This document shows positions 47,065-58,900 of a stretch of DNA of 64,000 nt, piece by piece. Below the pieces are notes generated by a model. It was not told where the DNA came from. It searched no databases and saw only the letters and a list, made by a program, of their open reading frames with translations. The position numbers and the translations under genes were made by a program. The stretch's first letter is position 1. Every line of letters begins with the position of its first letter. Origin of the DNA: Sorghum bicolor (taxonomy: Eukaryota > Streptophyta > Magnoliopsida > Poales > Poaceae); NCBI RefSeq assembly GCF_000003195.3, contig NC_012874.2, forward strand, positions 1,457,001 to 1,521,000, in the 5' to 3' direction.

Positions 47065-47626
47065 TCAGGACGCCGGCTGGCTGCAGTTGTTTGCGGCGCC
47101 GCAGCCGCAGGTTTTCGGAAGGAAGGCGCAGGTGCCGAAGGGCTTGCCGGGGAGGTTGCAGTTGATGTCGTAGCAGCAGTTCGTGTCCACGCAGCTGCTC
47201 GGAATGGACGGCGACACGCAGCACCGGCACCTCCGGCACACCTCGAACGGTTCGTACGGCGCCGCTGCTTCTGTCGACATCGCCGCCGGTGATATGGACC
47301 GGTACACCACTCTTCGCACCGGCACGTACGACTCCACGCCGCCGCCGCCGCCTGCTTGTTTATTAATCAATTTGGTCAGGCCTCGATCAGGGGATTTAGA
47401 ACTGATATATAAAACTGGAACAGAAACATGCATGATTGGAAGAACATTCATTCATGCTTGCATGGAATGGAAATGGGATCGGCGGATTATCGATTCGATC
47501 GTGCGTACCTTGAGCTTGCAGCAGCAAGGAGGACGAGGAGAAGATGAGCAGGAGGCCGGCAGATAGGGCGGTGAAGCCGGTGAGAGAGTTCATCATCGTT
47601 ATGGGAGCTGAAGGGCGTCGAGCCAT
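47065..47626 (-). CDS. Secreted 12-cysteine protein, copy 2
   Basis: Exon 1 is 47509-47626 and exon 2 is 47065-47354 (or from 47351), giving 135 or 134 aa. Signal peptide MARRPSAP plus LTGFTALSAGLLLIF as in copy 1; then YVPVRRVVYRSISPAAM and the cysteine module VCRRCRCC, CVDTNCCYDINC, NLPGKPFGTCAF, TCGCGAANNC, with all 12 cysteines kept. Differences lie in the low-complexity serine/asparagine spacer after RCC, the glycine run (AGGGGGVESY) and a few loop residues. Splice phase (1), donor context (CAAG then GTACGC) and the tandem AAGCAG acceptor are the same as in copy 1. The 154-bp intron is unrelated in most of its length. The pair is a tandem duplication in the same orientation about 2.3 kb apart; both look intact. 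Confidence 0.82.
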
Positions 47627-47673
47627 GTCCTCCTCCTCGTCCCCTCCTGACGAATTTGCTTTGGTGGTAGGTG

Positions 47674-47681
47674 ATATATAG
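47674..47681 (-). promoter_or_regulatory. TATA-like element of cysteine-rich gene copy 2
   Basis: Minus-strand TATATATC about 50 bp upstream of the ATG, in the block shared with copy 1. Confidence 0.45.
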
Positions 47682-47699
47682 CACACCTAGTGCAAGGGA

Positions 47700-48464
47700 G
47701 AGGGGACGACGACGCGAAGCTTATACGATTTATTGCGTTTATTTATTATGCCTCGTTTCATCAGATTATTAACGCACGGTTTATGGGAGACCATTTAGTA
47801 TAATAAATTTAACTAATTGATAATTTATTTGAATACAACTTAGGTATACGTATTGGTTCGCTTGCTGTTTTTTTCGAAAAAAAAAGTCCCATGTCAGGGG
47901 AAGGGGCCATTCCAATAGATTGCAACTGATTACGTAAGGTACGTAATAGTTCCTAGTATTAAACTCTGAGTGACCAAATTATTCTCGAATAGAAGCATGT
48001 AACAATGTAACAGAGCAAGTATTATTTCAATTATTTAAATTTACAAACTGAGCTACGCGCACCTAGTTAATTATGTCTTTTTTGCACTATATTATTATAT
48101 TTGATAGACTGTTATTTCATACTTGGGGTAATATTATGTGTAGATGAATGCATATGTTTTTAGGATCGTAAAGCTGGTAAAATCACTCAATCGTTTTAAT
48201 ATTTTATAGCAATTGTAATAAAGAAACTAACCCTATTAATTATTTACATAAAACTCTGGAGAAATCTACATCCATATTTATAGCAATAAAATTACACTAA
48301 AATATGTGTTGTTATGTGTTCAATGCTAATTATGTACGGTTCAACAAACTTGGTTTGACATTTTTATTAATATTTATTTATTATGATCTTTACAAAATTA
48401 AATTCATAGGAAAATAGATAAACGATGTCAGGGGGGCCACTAAGACCTAGGTCTGATGAAATTA
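47700..48464. other. Intergenic upstream of copy 2
   Basis: The first part (aacgcacggttt near 47770) matches 45544-45556 upstream of copy 1, so the duplication reaches at least to here. The rest is AT-rich with no feature. Confidence 0.4.
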
Positions 48465-48809
48465 GGCCAGTCTCAGTGGGGATTTCATCAGGATGTCATG
48501 CACATTTATCAGTGTGTCATGTCAGCAAAACTGTACTTTTTGCATGAAACGAAGAGAAGAGAGAAGGAGGTACCGCGAGAGTTGTTTTCCACGCGGTGAA
48601 ACGGGATGAAATTCCCACTGAGGGCCAAATCGTTTCACCATCTTGCATGTAATCCAATCACTTTGCAGCAATTAAATACTTTGCTTAGTCTTGAAAACAA
48701 CAAAGTGAAATGCTTCATTGCTGGGGTTATTTCATAGATGGTTTCATTTCAATCTTGATGACGTTTGGTATGTGAAACCGTGCAATGACACTGTCCATTG
48801 AGACCGGTC
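48465..48809. mobile_element. Tourist-like MITE upstream of copy 2
   Basis: Ends GGCCAGTCTCAGTGGG and CCATTGAGACCGGTC are inverted, flanked by TTA (48462-48464 and 48810-48812). The interior matches the element at 45559-45918. It starts about 840 bp upstream of copy 2. Confidence 0.75.
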
Positions 48810-48812
48810 TTA

Positions 48813-51239
48813 CAGGCTCGAGCAAGGGACAGGCCGACCTATAAAAGGGCTTGGATTACGAGTTGATTTTGGTAAAGTTCAAAGACCTTTTTAAACAAAA
48901 AACCTAAAAGGAGACCTAGACTGCACTAAATTCAAGGACTTTTTTGCAAAAGGACTGGGACTCGCAAAGGCCATCTGCCCGACCAATCCGACGGTCGAAA
49001 AAAGCGAGCAATGTGTCCACGCTGGCTGGCATTCTTTTAGTGCACGAATCGTCTTAAGGAGATGAGCGCACTTGTGTCCCAAAAATTATAACCTATTTTG
49101 ATATTTATAAATTCATAGTATTTTCTACGTATCTAGACATAACATATATCCAGACATAACATATATCCAGATGTAACAAGAGCTATAAATCATATCTAAC
49201 CTACTCTATAAGCTATCTTGGATCCAACGTATGTTAATTAATCATTATCTATCTAATATTTATCATGAAAAAATAATTATATAAAATAATTTACATTAGG
49301 AAAAAATAAATTAAAGTATTATAACAATTTATAACAATAAATATATTAGGTTTAAACTAAAATATAAAAATATTAGAATTAATTTAATACTTTTGTATCA
49401 TTAATATAGTATTAGAATAATATTAAAATTCTTATAGTATTAAAAGTTTTCTCTATTAAAAGTTACTTCTAATTTTAGTATTACTTTAAAAGTTTTAGTA
49501 GCAGTATTATAGAGGTATTTTTCATCTATTATTAATACTATAATACTATACTACTTTTAATAGTAGTAGTATAGTGTTAGAACTTTTAATTAAGTATTAT
49601 AGTTTTTAATAATAATTTTATAGTATTAATTACAAAGAAAAACTACTACTATAATAATACTGTTAAAACTTTAAAATAATACTAAAATTAGAAGTAACTT
49701 TTAATAGTGAACTTTTAATCTATACGTAACTTTTAATATTATTATATTTTAACATGAATGATATCGTTTGCCAAGTTTAGAGACGTGAGGTGAATATTTT
49801 GAAATGTTCATGGACCAGGATAACACCGCCAGTCAAATTTAGGGACCTATGGTGATCGTTTTGAAAATTTAGAAATCTAAATGACACTGTCTGCCAAGTT
49901 TAAGATATATAGATATTACTTTAGAAGTTGAAGTACCTAGACTGCAGGTCAAGTTTAGGGACTGACGGTGAATTTTGCTCTTTATGCATTGAGTAGGAAG
50001 CCTAAAACATCAGCTCCCAGCACTCCCTATTATCCAGTCCGTATCAAAATCATTCCGAAATCACTTCTCACATGCTTTTCGCTATAATTTTACTTAAGAT
50101 AAGAATCAAGAAACATAGCTCAACAATCAGACGCTAAATTGACCCGAGCACATCCACGGACATGTCAAGCCTACATTCAGTGTTGTAGAAAGTTGTGTAG
50201 CCATCAAGCAGAGGCTCACATTTGTTGTGCTTGCCAGCCAACGAAAGCGATTGACGTATGTCTGACAGCGAAGAGAATATGGAATTATGGACCTTTAATT
50301 AGGTGTGATCTCCAGACCTCTCCATATACTGCGGATTGCGGAATCAACACACAGATTATTGGCGCGCCAACAGAAACAAACTTGCATGTATAGCAATAAT
50401 GAAACCCATGAAGATTTGCATTAAAAAAACAAACCGGGAGATTATAGCTGTTTATATTGAAAACTTGTTTTATTAAATTAAACTTCCACTTTACATGTCA
50501 ATGGCAAATTACCAATGACACCCCTGTCAAATGGAACGCCCAAAAATCTTTGAGGGAGCACCAAAACAAAGTTTAGTTAACCTTGCATTGTGATCAACGG
50601 AGTATATTGACTTTTCTAGATACAATCCTTTTACTATGTATCTAGACTTAGTGTAAATCTAAATGTTTAGCAAAAAATGTAATATGTGTAGAAAAGTCAA
50701 AACATCTTATAGTTTGGAACAAAGGGAGTATTAGTTTGGTGATAGCCTGCCACCTGACGGTCGAATTAGGGGATTAGCTCTGACCAAATTATCTGAAAAC
50801 CATATACTCGTACTGTGTATGATGATTTCACCAAAAAAAAATAAGAACGTGGACGAGAAAGATTGTTATTTTTTAAAAAAAATGGAAAACACATAACACT
50901 CCTATACATGTACTCTCATATCTCATTTCTATTAACACAGCACTGTACATGTACTATGAACACTTGCAAGAGATGAAGAGTCTACAAATTATAAGATTTA
51001 TGAAGTCATCAAATGCGGTTAAAAAATCTAAGGCTTGAACATGGAACAACCAGCCTGTCGGCAATGGCAAATTGACAACCCAACAGGACCCGATCTGAGC
51101 TTACCAACATAGTTAGATCAATCATACATGCATGATGATCATATTCGGTATCTACGTGTCTTCAATCCATTCATTTTCGTCCTCCACATTTTGCTTTTTA
51201 AAAAATGACCATCCATCCACCGAATTAGTTAAAAGTACC
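48813..51239. other. Intergenic
   Basis: No gene. 49137-49183 has a short tandem (agacataacatatatcc twice). 49380-49985 is the inverted relative of the 46.2-46.6 kb repeat. 50600-50733 resembles a Stowaway-type element (tgacttttctagatac ... gaaaagtcaaaacatc). Confidence 0.4.
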
Positions 51240-51535
51240 ATTTGATTATGACAGGATAAGGTAGCTACGACACTGATCGACAAGCTGCCCTACCAGAGCA
51301 TGCATCATTTTCCAGCTAGCCATCCTATGATGAGTCAGATTAGATACATGAATGACCCAAATGGTGACACCTGTTTGGCTGCCACGTTCCGCTTTCCGTG
51401 GCGTGGCACACCTTTGCATTGGATGACGTAGGTATACTCATTTTCATGGCCATGGCCTTCAATTCTTCTCCATGCATTGCACAGGGGTAGTGCGAGAGAT
51501 GATGGCGACGATGACCATGGCTCGAGGGGCACTAT
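51240..51535 (+). repeat. Local duplication, copy 1
   Basis: Blocks catttgattatgacaggataag, ttttccagctagccatccta, gagtcagatta, ggtgacacctgtttggct and gacgatgaccatggctcgag recur in the same order at 52795-53160. Confidence 0.65.
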
Positions 51536-51823
51536 GAATTATGTATATCTTCTGACTGTGATGTTATAAGAGAATATATAGTCACTAAAAGCGGCTCGCG
51601 GAACACTACGAATTAACTTCTGATTATGTATATTATGAAATTATATCTCATGATAAATGGACATTTATTCAATGTTATAAATACTGAGATATTACCTTTT
51701 TCATAAACTTGATCAAATTAAAATGGTTTTAACTCGATGCTATGTTATAACAGTATTCTTTTTGCATGGAATACAATGGATGCATGGTAATACCACACAC
51801 ACATTATAATTAAAATAGGCAAA

Positions 51824-52640
51824 ATGACCTTTCTTTTTCACAGGTCATCATGGAAATAAGTGTGATTTTATATAGGACACTTGGTTCTGGTCAAATTTAG
51901 TGGTGGACATTGTGCCTAATAAAATATTCATTTCTGGCTTCGGAGGAGAGAGAGAATTATGATTTGTCCCTTTTACCCTTGCTAGTTTCTTCTTCCTCCT
52001 TCCTCTTCTTCTCTCCCATCCCAATCGACATAGTGCGTGTGACAAGTGTTGGACCTTGACATGGCCATCGTGTGTGCCACCTCCTCACGACGATGCACTC
52101 TTGGATGACCGCTACACGCATGAGGTGCTCTACCTCACCTCAAGCACTGATGTCACTGCTACCTGCATCACCTCACTAGCTTGCCTCTCTGCAACACCGA
52201 GGCTGGCATGAATGGTCTTCACATTGAGGGCACTGTGGACAACATAGTAGTAGGTGGACCCAATGTGGTTGAAGAGATGATGGGGGAGCCCTTGCCCTCC
52301 GCATTAACATTGCCCTTGGCGCACTTGACCTCCATAGTGGTGAGGTCATGGCAGTTTGGGCATTGGATCCGGTGCTCGTCCGTCACATGGTCATGGTATC
52401 AGGAGACGTCGTGGAGGGGGTAGAAGTAGAACTCAAACCATTTTCGAAAGAGAGGAGAGAGGAAGAAGAAACTAGCAAGGAAAAAATGGACAAATCACAA
52501 CTCCTCTCTCTCTCCTCTAGAATTAAAAATGGATATTTTATTAGACATAGTGTCCACTAGCAAATTCGACAACCGAAGTATTCACTAATAAATCACACAC
52601 TTGCATCTTGTGATAAAGAGAGGTCATTTTCGGTGTCTCA
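51824..52640. mobile_element. Foldback/Mutator-like element
   Basis: Ends share aaaatgacct...tctttttcac and its complement, then tagtggacattgtgcctaat versus its inverted counterpart (ttagacatagtgtccacta). The inverted region reaches about 180 bp. The core (52060-52430) is GC-richer and codes for nothing recognised. No target duplication was found. It lies between the two copies of the local duplication. Confidence 0.55.
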
Positions 52641-52794
52641 TGTGAACAATTATTGATTCTATTACAAGACTAGCTAGTACAACAAATATATGGTACAACA
52701 TTTGGAGCAGGATTTTTTTGTCACAGAAAAAAGGAAATCTTTTTTTTTTGTCCTTGACATTTCCCTTTAAAACCCAACAAATAAAAAGCGTCAT

Positions 52795-53160
52795 TTGGTC
52801 ATGACAAGATAAGGTTAAGATAGGAGTGTGTACCGTGTACCAACATAGAATCTTTTCCAGCCATCCTATGAGTCAGATTAAGATACACGAATGGCCCCAA
52901 CGGTGACACTTGTTTGGCTCCTACGTTCTATCTACTTTCTATAACGACACACTTTTGAATGTGATATTCAGGTGGTACGCTCCTTCATTATATTATCAAC
53001 TCGAGCAGACACCAGATTTGTGAAGGCTTGACATATGTCTTCCTTTTTCTCCTTTTTCTTTCTAAAAAAAGGTGGTTTTCTTCACCTCATCATGCATGAC
53101 ACAGTCTAAGTCTATTGCGAGCGATGATGGAGGCGATGACCATGGCTCGAGAGTGGGATT
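52795..53160 (+). repeat. Local duplication, copy 2
   Basis: Diverged copy of 51240-51535 (catttggtcatgacaagataag, ttttccagccatcctatgag, ggtgacacttgtttggct, gcgatgaccatggctcgaga). Confidence 0.65.
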
Positions 53161-53292
53161 ATGAAAGTATTAGTATTTTCTTATGGTACATCTGTGGGGT
53201 TGTGGTTTTGCTTATAATATAATGACAACCTAACTAAGCGTAATTGGCAGAGTAGCAGAAATATTGTTTTTGTTATAAGAATTTGACTATAA

Positions 53293-53477
53293 GACCCTGT
53301 TTGGAAGGACATTTAGTGGCTCCGATCCGGATCCCCTAACTTTATGTCATTGTTCATCAAAACCTTTTTTCACTCTTTTCTAAATGAACTGGAAGCCGAG
53401 AAAAGCTAATATTTTTTTCTTTGGCACCTCGGCTGCTTAGCACACAACTAGAGCTGGAAGGAACCTTACCAAACAGG
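53293..53477. mobile_element. MITE, CCTGTTTGG ends
   Basis: Starts GACCCTGTTTGGAAGG and ends CCTTACCAAACAGG, with CTATAA directly on both sides (53287-53292 and 53478-53483). Confidence 0.6.
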
Positions 53478-53483
53478 CTATAA

Positions 53484-54295
53484 TCATCGCTTTGTTCTTT
53501 GAATGCAATTTTGCTTGCTCTGTTTATTCTGAGCAATTTCTAAGCCTCTTGTATGTCTCAAAAGTGGTATAGGTAGCTTTCGGGTCTTAGAAAGGAGTTG
53601 AAGCCACAAGCACTCCTAGAACCAATAACCACTTGTTAATCGTCTTGACTATGCAAGAATGATAGTATCTTTGAAAGAAAAAACAATTCTCCTTTGCAGA
53701 TTATATTTGTAGTATTCATTGTTGATTCTATATGCGGACTATCCTCCACAAATCCCCTCTCTAAGATTCAGTTGTGGCGGCATCTCTCTAGTCGGTACAA
53801 GTGCGCCAAGGTCTTTTGTACCCAAACACATGAACAACGTTCTACTCTATGGATTGATAGTTAATAATATTTTTTGTATTTTCCACGATGTTTTGCTAGA
53901 TGGGGTTTTATTTCAAGTAATAAATGCAATCATTATCCAAGAAATGGTAGTATTATATGATTGGAAGTGAAAGTCTCTGGGCAATTTTAGAGCCTGTTCG
54001 TTTGGCTGAATAGCCATGGCTAAAATTACTGTTCGTTAATTTATTAGAAGAGAAAAACATTATTGAATGGCTGGCAGAAGCGAAGAAACTCTCGTGATCC
54101 TGCCACACCTGGCTGGTTTATGTGGGGCCAAAGAAAAGATTAATGTGCTGCATCATGGAGTTACCGGGGTTTATTTTCCGTTGCTAATGATGGATAACGA
54201 CCGATAATGACGTTTTAACCAACCCCTTGGATACATCATCTTCAGTACATTGTTGTTAGTGAATGTTGATCACGAGTCACGACCGACACCGTTAG
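53484..54295. other. Intergenic
   Basis: No gene. 53995-54065 (gcctgttcgtttggctgaat ... attgaatggctgg) is a MITE piece related to those at 3.6 and 36.4 kb. Confidence 0.35.
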
Positions 54296-54580
54296 ATCAT
54301 AGTGGGCCGAATCCACAGCGGGCCTGAACAACAAAAATACTCCAATTGGCAGAGGTATTTGGGATGTCTCTCGGCCCAAACAATCAGCTTTGTGAAACCC
54401 AATCTCAGCCATACTCTTTGGGATGAAGAAATGACCCCAGCAGACCTGGACGCCGGCGTGCTCATCGCCCGGCATTGCCCTCCGCGGCGACCGTCAGCCG
54501 CCTCACAGGGATGCACGCGTGGACGGAGTGTCCTCGCGGAGCCTCACCGGCAGATTGAATCGGCATAGATGATGTTCAGA
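54296..54580 (+). repeat. Local duplication, copy 1 (Ala/Pro-rich frame)
   Basis: Contains tctcggccca, caatcagctttgtgaa, cccaatctcagcca, cctggacgccggcgtgctc and gatgcacgcg in order, all repeated at 55005-55320. Open frames exist but the two copies do not share one conserved frame, so coding is unsupported. Confidence 0.65.
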
Positions 54581-54936
54581 AACCAAACATGGACGCACTA
54601 ATAAAGATCCATGTGCTTTTGTTTTCAACTGCTTAAGAATCTCCTCCTGCAAGGCTTTTCAGCGTTGAACTTGTCCTGCAGAGGCAGAAATGTAAATGAA
54701 AAGAGGAACTGAGCTTAAGAACATGACTTGTGCAAGCAGATGAATACGCAGAAAACTAACATGGCGCTCATTAGTGTCAGCCTCCGCTCACTTATATGTC
54801 AAATATGCATGCTCTATTTTTGCTTTTACTATTTGTGCTTAACATACCAAAGCCGCCGTATCAACTTTTTCCAAAAAAAAAAATATATATAACTCTCCTA
54901 ACCAAAGCATTTGGCCGTATCAATTTTTTTATCAAA

Positions 54937-54968
54937 AGAAGAAGAAGAAGAAGAAGAAGAAGAAGAAG
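54937..54968. repeat. (GAA)n microsatellite
   Basis: About 32 bp of AAG/GAA units between the two duplicated segments. Confidence 0.85.
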
Positions 54969-55004
54969 CAGCAACTACCTTTTAGCAGGTCAAATGGCCA
55001 ATGC

Positions 55005-55320
55005 CTTCGATTGTATAAAACTCTCCAATGGGCAAAGGTCATTGGGCCATCAGTCGGCCCAGGCAATCAGCTTTGTGAAGCCCAATCTCAGCCACCCCTA
55101 ATGACCCTGGCGGACCTCTGGACGCCGGCGTGCTCGTTGCGGCCCCCTCGGCGTCGGCAACACAGCCGTTGGCCGTTGCCGGCACCTCTAGTCCCGGCGT
55201 TGCCCCTTGCGGCGGCCGCCAGCCTCCTCACAGGATGCACGCGCGGACACGCGGTGCCTCCTACCACTGGCACCGGCAGATTCAAGGAGATCCATGTGCT
55301 TTGCTTTCCGATGCTCAAGA
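55005..55320 (+). repeat. Local duplication, copy 2
   Basis: Diverged copy of 54296-54580 (cagtcggccca, caatcagctttgtgaag, cccaatctcagccacc, ctctggacgccggcgtgctc, gatgcacgcg, cagattcaa). Similarity continues into gatccatgtgctttg after it, matching 54606-54620. Confidence 0.65.
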
Positions 55321-55957
55321 ATCACCCCTGGAAAAAATTCTATCTCGCAAAATACGTAGAAACTGTGTAATTAGTTAATTTTAATCTATATTTAATGCTA
55401 TATGCATGTGTCAAATATTAGATGAAAAGTTTTTAGATGAGAACACAGACGCTGCAAAATGGTACAAGCTCAAAGGCAAAGCATGCCAAAATCCCAACTC
55501 ATCTGCAGCCATTCAGACTATGATCGCAGCACAGGGGAACAGCAGAAGTGACACGCCTTATACAATTCTTCCCTACTATGGCAGGATGCCAAACAAGAGA
55601 AAACTTGCCAAGAAATTCAATACAGATTAATTGATTCCTCACATATGGACAACAGCACCATATGCCCATACCAACCATCCAACCGCTCTTAGTTCAGCCT
55701 TTCATTTCTAGGGTTAATCCTGAACCCGCCAGTTTCGGCAGGGGCTCGCTCAGTCAAGGATACATAAGACCACAGTGAAAATTAGAGGGCCTTACAAAGC
55801 AGCAGCAGATCAAATTTACACATCAAAACGCTGGCCAAAACCCTGAGAAACCGAAAACCCACCAAGCGCACACATGCACCCACACCAGTCACCACCCATG
55901 GTCGAAATATACAACTGAACCTACTATCCCAGCAGCTTCAACTGAAACACAGCACCA

Positions 55958-58900
55958 TCACCGCACTCTGCAAGCCGGGACAGCAGGGGAGCACTTGGGG
56001 TTTGGGATGGCCCTGAAGTGAACACTGTTCCCGGTTAGCCTGCGGCGGCCTCTATAGTCAGGAAGGCCAGAAGACTGACCGGATCCGTCACTCCCACTGC
56101 TGCCCTGCAATGGTTCGAGGGTTTCGACGACGTCACTCATAAGCGGCCTAGCCTTGGGGTTCTGGCTCAAGCAGTAGAATGCAAGGCTGCAGGCCTTGTG
56201 AGCAGCTCTGACCGAATACTGCCCCTCCAGTTTTGGGTCAATGATCTGGAGAAGCCTCCTCTTGTCATTGAGTTTGGGGAGGGCCCAGTCAACCAGGCTC
56301 TGCTCCCTGCTGGGCCGTGATTTGTCAATTGACTTGCGCCCTGTCAAGAGCTCCAGAAGGACAACGCCAAAGCTGTAGACATCACTTCTAGCAGTCAAGT
56401 GACCTGCACATTAGAGATATGTGTGATATATATGTGATATCAGATCATGCATTAAGAATAACACTCTTTTTCTGGCTATAAACTTTGCTACGAAGTTATA
56501 TTCAAATACTGAAAGACGCAGGAAATGGTAAAATATGTGATCTCAGCTCATGGAATAGAAACAATAGTTTAGTGTGTGGAAATTTGACATGAAGTTCGTA
56601 TCTGAACAGTCAGATGGTATCTTCTAAGAAATGCAAATATAAAGCATATATATACAAACAACGAGGAAAGTACCAGTCATCACATATTCAGGGGCAGCAT
56701 AACCGTAGGTTCCCATCACCCTTGTTGATACATGCGTCTGATCACCTTCAGGGCCAGCTTTTGCCAGGCCAAAGTCAGACAGTTTAGCAGTATAATCCTA
56801 TGGAAATGGAAACAAAACGATAAATATGTCAAACATATATGTATTCCCATTGGATGATGTCAATCAATACAACTGAAAAAGGAGAAGAAAGCATGAGGAA
56901 GCAATCAACACTCAACAGAGTCCAGCAGAATATTTGATGTCTTGAAATCTCTGTAGATTACAGGCCTTTGAGCATTGTGGAGGCAAGCAAGCCCTTTAGC
57001 AGCTCCCAGTGCGATTGACATCCTAGTACCCCAGGGTAATGGTGTAGCTGTCTCTGAGAACATGAAAAACAGGATGTCTGGTCAACAAAATTTCCTTCAT
57101 CTGAAATAAAAGTTCATTGTGACTGAATCAAGGAAAATAGTGCACTGGCATTACATATCACACATGCTAGCAGTGGAAAGCATTCAATTATTTGTCCTTT
57201 TCTTCAAATGTAGTTAGTAACAGCTATAGTAGTCCATATTAAAGGAGCAGACAAAAATGAACAGATGTAGAAGACAAAAGACATTAACACAAAATAGATC
57301 ATTTCTTATATGCTCCATGTCATAAGGTCAGTTGGGAAGTTGCGTAAAATGTCCATACAGAATACAGAAAATGCCAGATAGGTTGTTAGGGACTACCCAT
57401 GGCCTAACATAGGTACCAGTTGTAATCAAGCAAAGTCAACAGTTTACCAAGCAAGCAATCATCCAGGATTTGAGCCACGAGCAAGTTCAAGAGTTGGATG
57501 CTTTGTGGTTATTTTGGAAACATGTAAAAAACTTCCAAAGATGATGAATGAATCAGTTGTTGACACACAAATAAAATATGCCCAACTCACACCAACAATA
57601 GTTATGAAAATGAAAAGTGTAACTCTATCATCCACATTTTTATCAGCTCAAGGTGTTGTGTCTGTGATCAGTGGATTGCATTCAAGAAACAGAAGACAGT
57701 ATGTAAAAAGTGGTATCACTGAACTCAGTTATGATGTCATTCACACTCTGACAAACAGGAGTAGAAGTATTACTTCGGAATAAGTGGTTTTCTAGACTTC
57801 CTCGAAACATGAACTCGTAGACAAGCAGCCGATGGTCATCTTCACAGCAATATCCAATCAACTTCACCAAATTTGGATGCCTCAACTGCCCCAGGCAGTT
57901 AACTTCGGTCTGACATAAATACAGAAGATGGGTAAACCATTTTTATATCTTTTTGAGCAGAACGTAATACTGGAATAATAATTTTGTAGTATAGTAATAA
58001 GCATGATAACTACCAAACTGTGTGCAAAAATAACTCAATAGCATTTTACAGGCAGTTAAATACAATTGCTTAGCCTTTTGAATATATTCACATTGGCAAG
58101 AATAATGTTTCTTATTCCAGTCATGCAAGTAAGCTAATATCTTTTAAAATTTTCAAGCATGACAAATAAAATATGTTATTTATCAACAACAGCCTGACTC
58201 AAGGACTGCGCATGTCTGTAAACGAGCATGAAATCACTATGGATAACCTTATCAGCTTATCAATTTTCCATATCATTATCAACAAAACACTGCAACAAAG
58301 TAGTGAGAACTAATCTAGACAGCTATGGAAACAAAAACATGATTGAAGATTATTGCAAGGAATCCTCCAGTATATTTCATTTGCCAACATGCTTGTTAGC
58401 AACATGAACCTAATGATTATCTACATGTATCCATGCCAATATGTCATGCATAGTGTGAAGTACAACATATTAGTAGACAATTTTCATGTTTCCATGCATA
58501 TAATGAAAAGGTAGTGAGCATGAAAATTACTGAACAACTCACAAGCCATTCTCTGTGCCCTTGATGTCCATCTTTGTTGAGCACCTTGACTGCAACAGGC
58601 AGTGATTTCAGCCCAACCCTGACATTTTCATCTATGTAACCCTTGTAAACGGTCCCAAATCCTCCTTCGCCAAGAACATAATCAGCACGGAAGCTCTTTG
58701 TGATTGTCTCTAGCTCAAACAATGTGAAGGCAATCACATCGTTGTATATGGAAATGTTCTTGGCATCTTCAACATTCCTAGGTGTGGAAGGATCACTTAT
58801 ATCTGATGAGGTGCGGGTGTGCTTCCTATCTGCATTGGCGTTCTTGAGAGGATGTTGTAACAAGTGGAGCTGCTGAACTGGGAGCATGAGAAGGAAATGT

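Noticed and set aside
52181..52560. Frames in the core of the 51.8-52.6 kb foldback element
   Set aside because: Short, with no recognisable domain, and bounded by inverted repeats; more likely transposon cargo than a gene.
53719..53970. ORF of 83 codons (PPQIPSLRFSCGG...)
   Set aside because: No family match recognised and no splice or promoter support; a retroelement origin was considered but no reverse transcriptase or integrase motif is visible.
55406..55630. ORF of 74 codons downstream of the kinase (LDEKFLDENTDAAKW...)
   Set aside because: No family recognised and on the opposite strand to the kinase 3' region; could be chance.
57505..57783. Plus-strand ORF inside the kinase gene
   Set aside because: Overlaps intron 3 and touches the antisense of exon 3; the minus-strand exon structure fully explains the conserved part.
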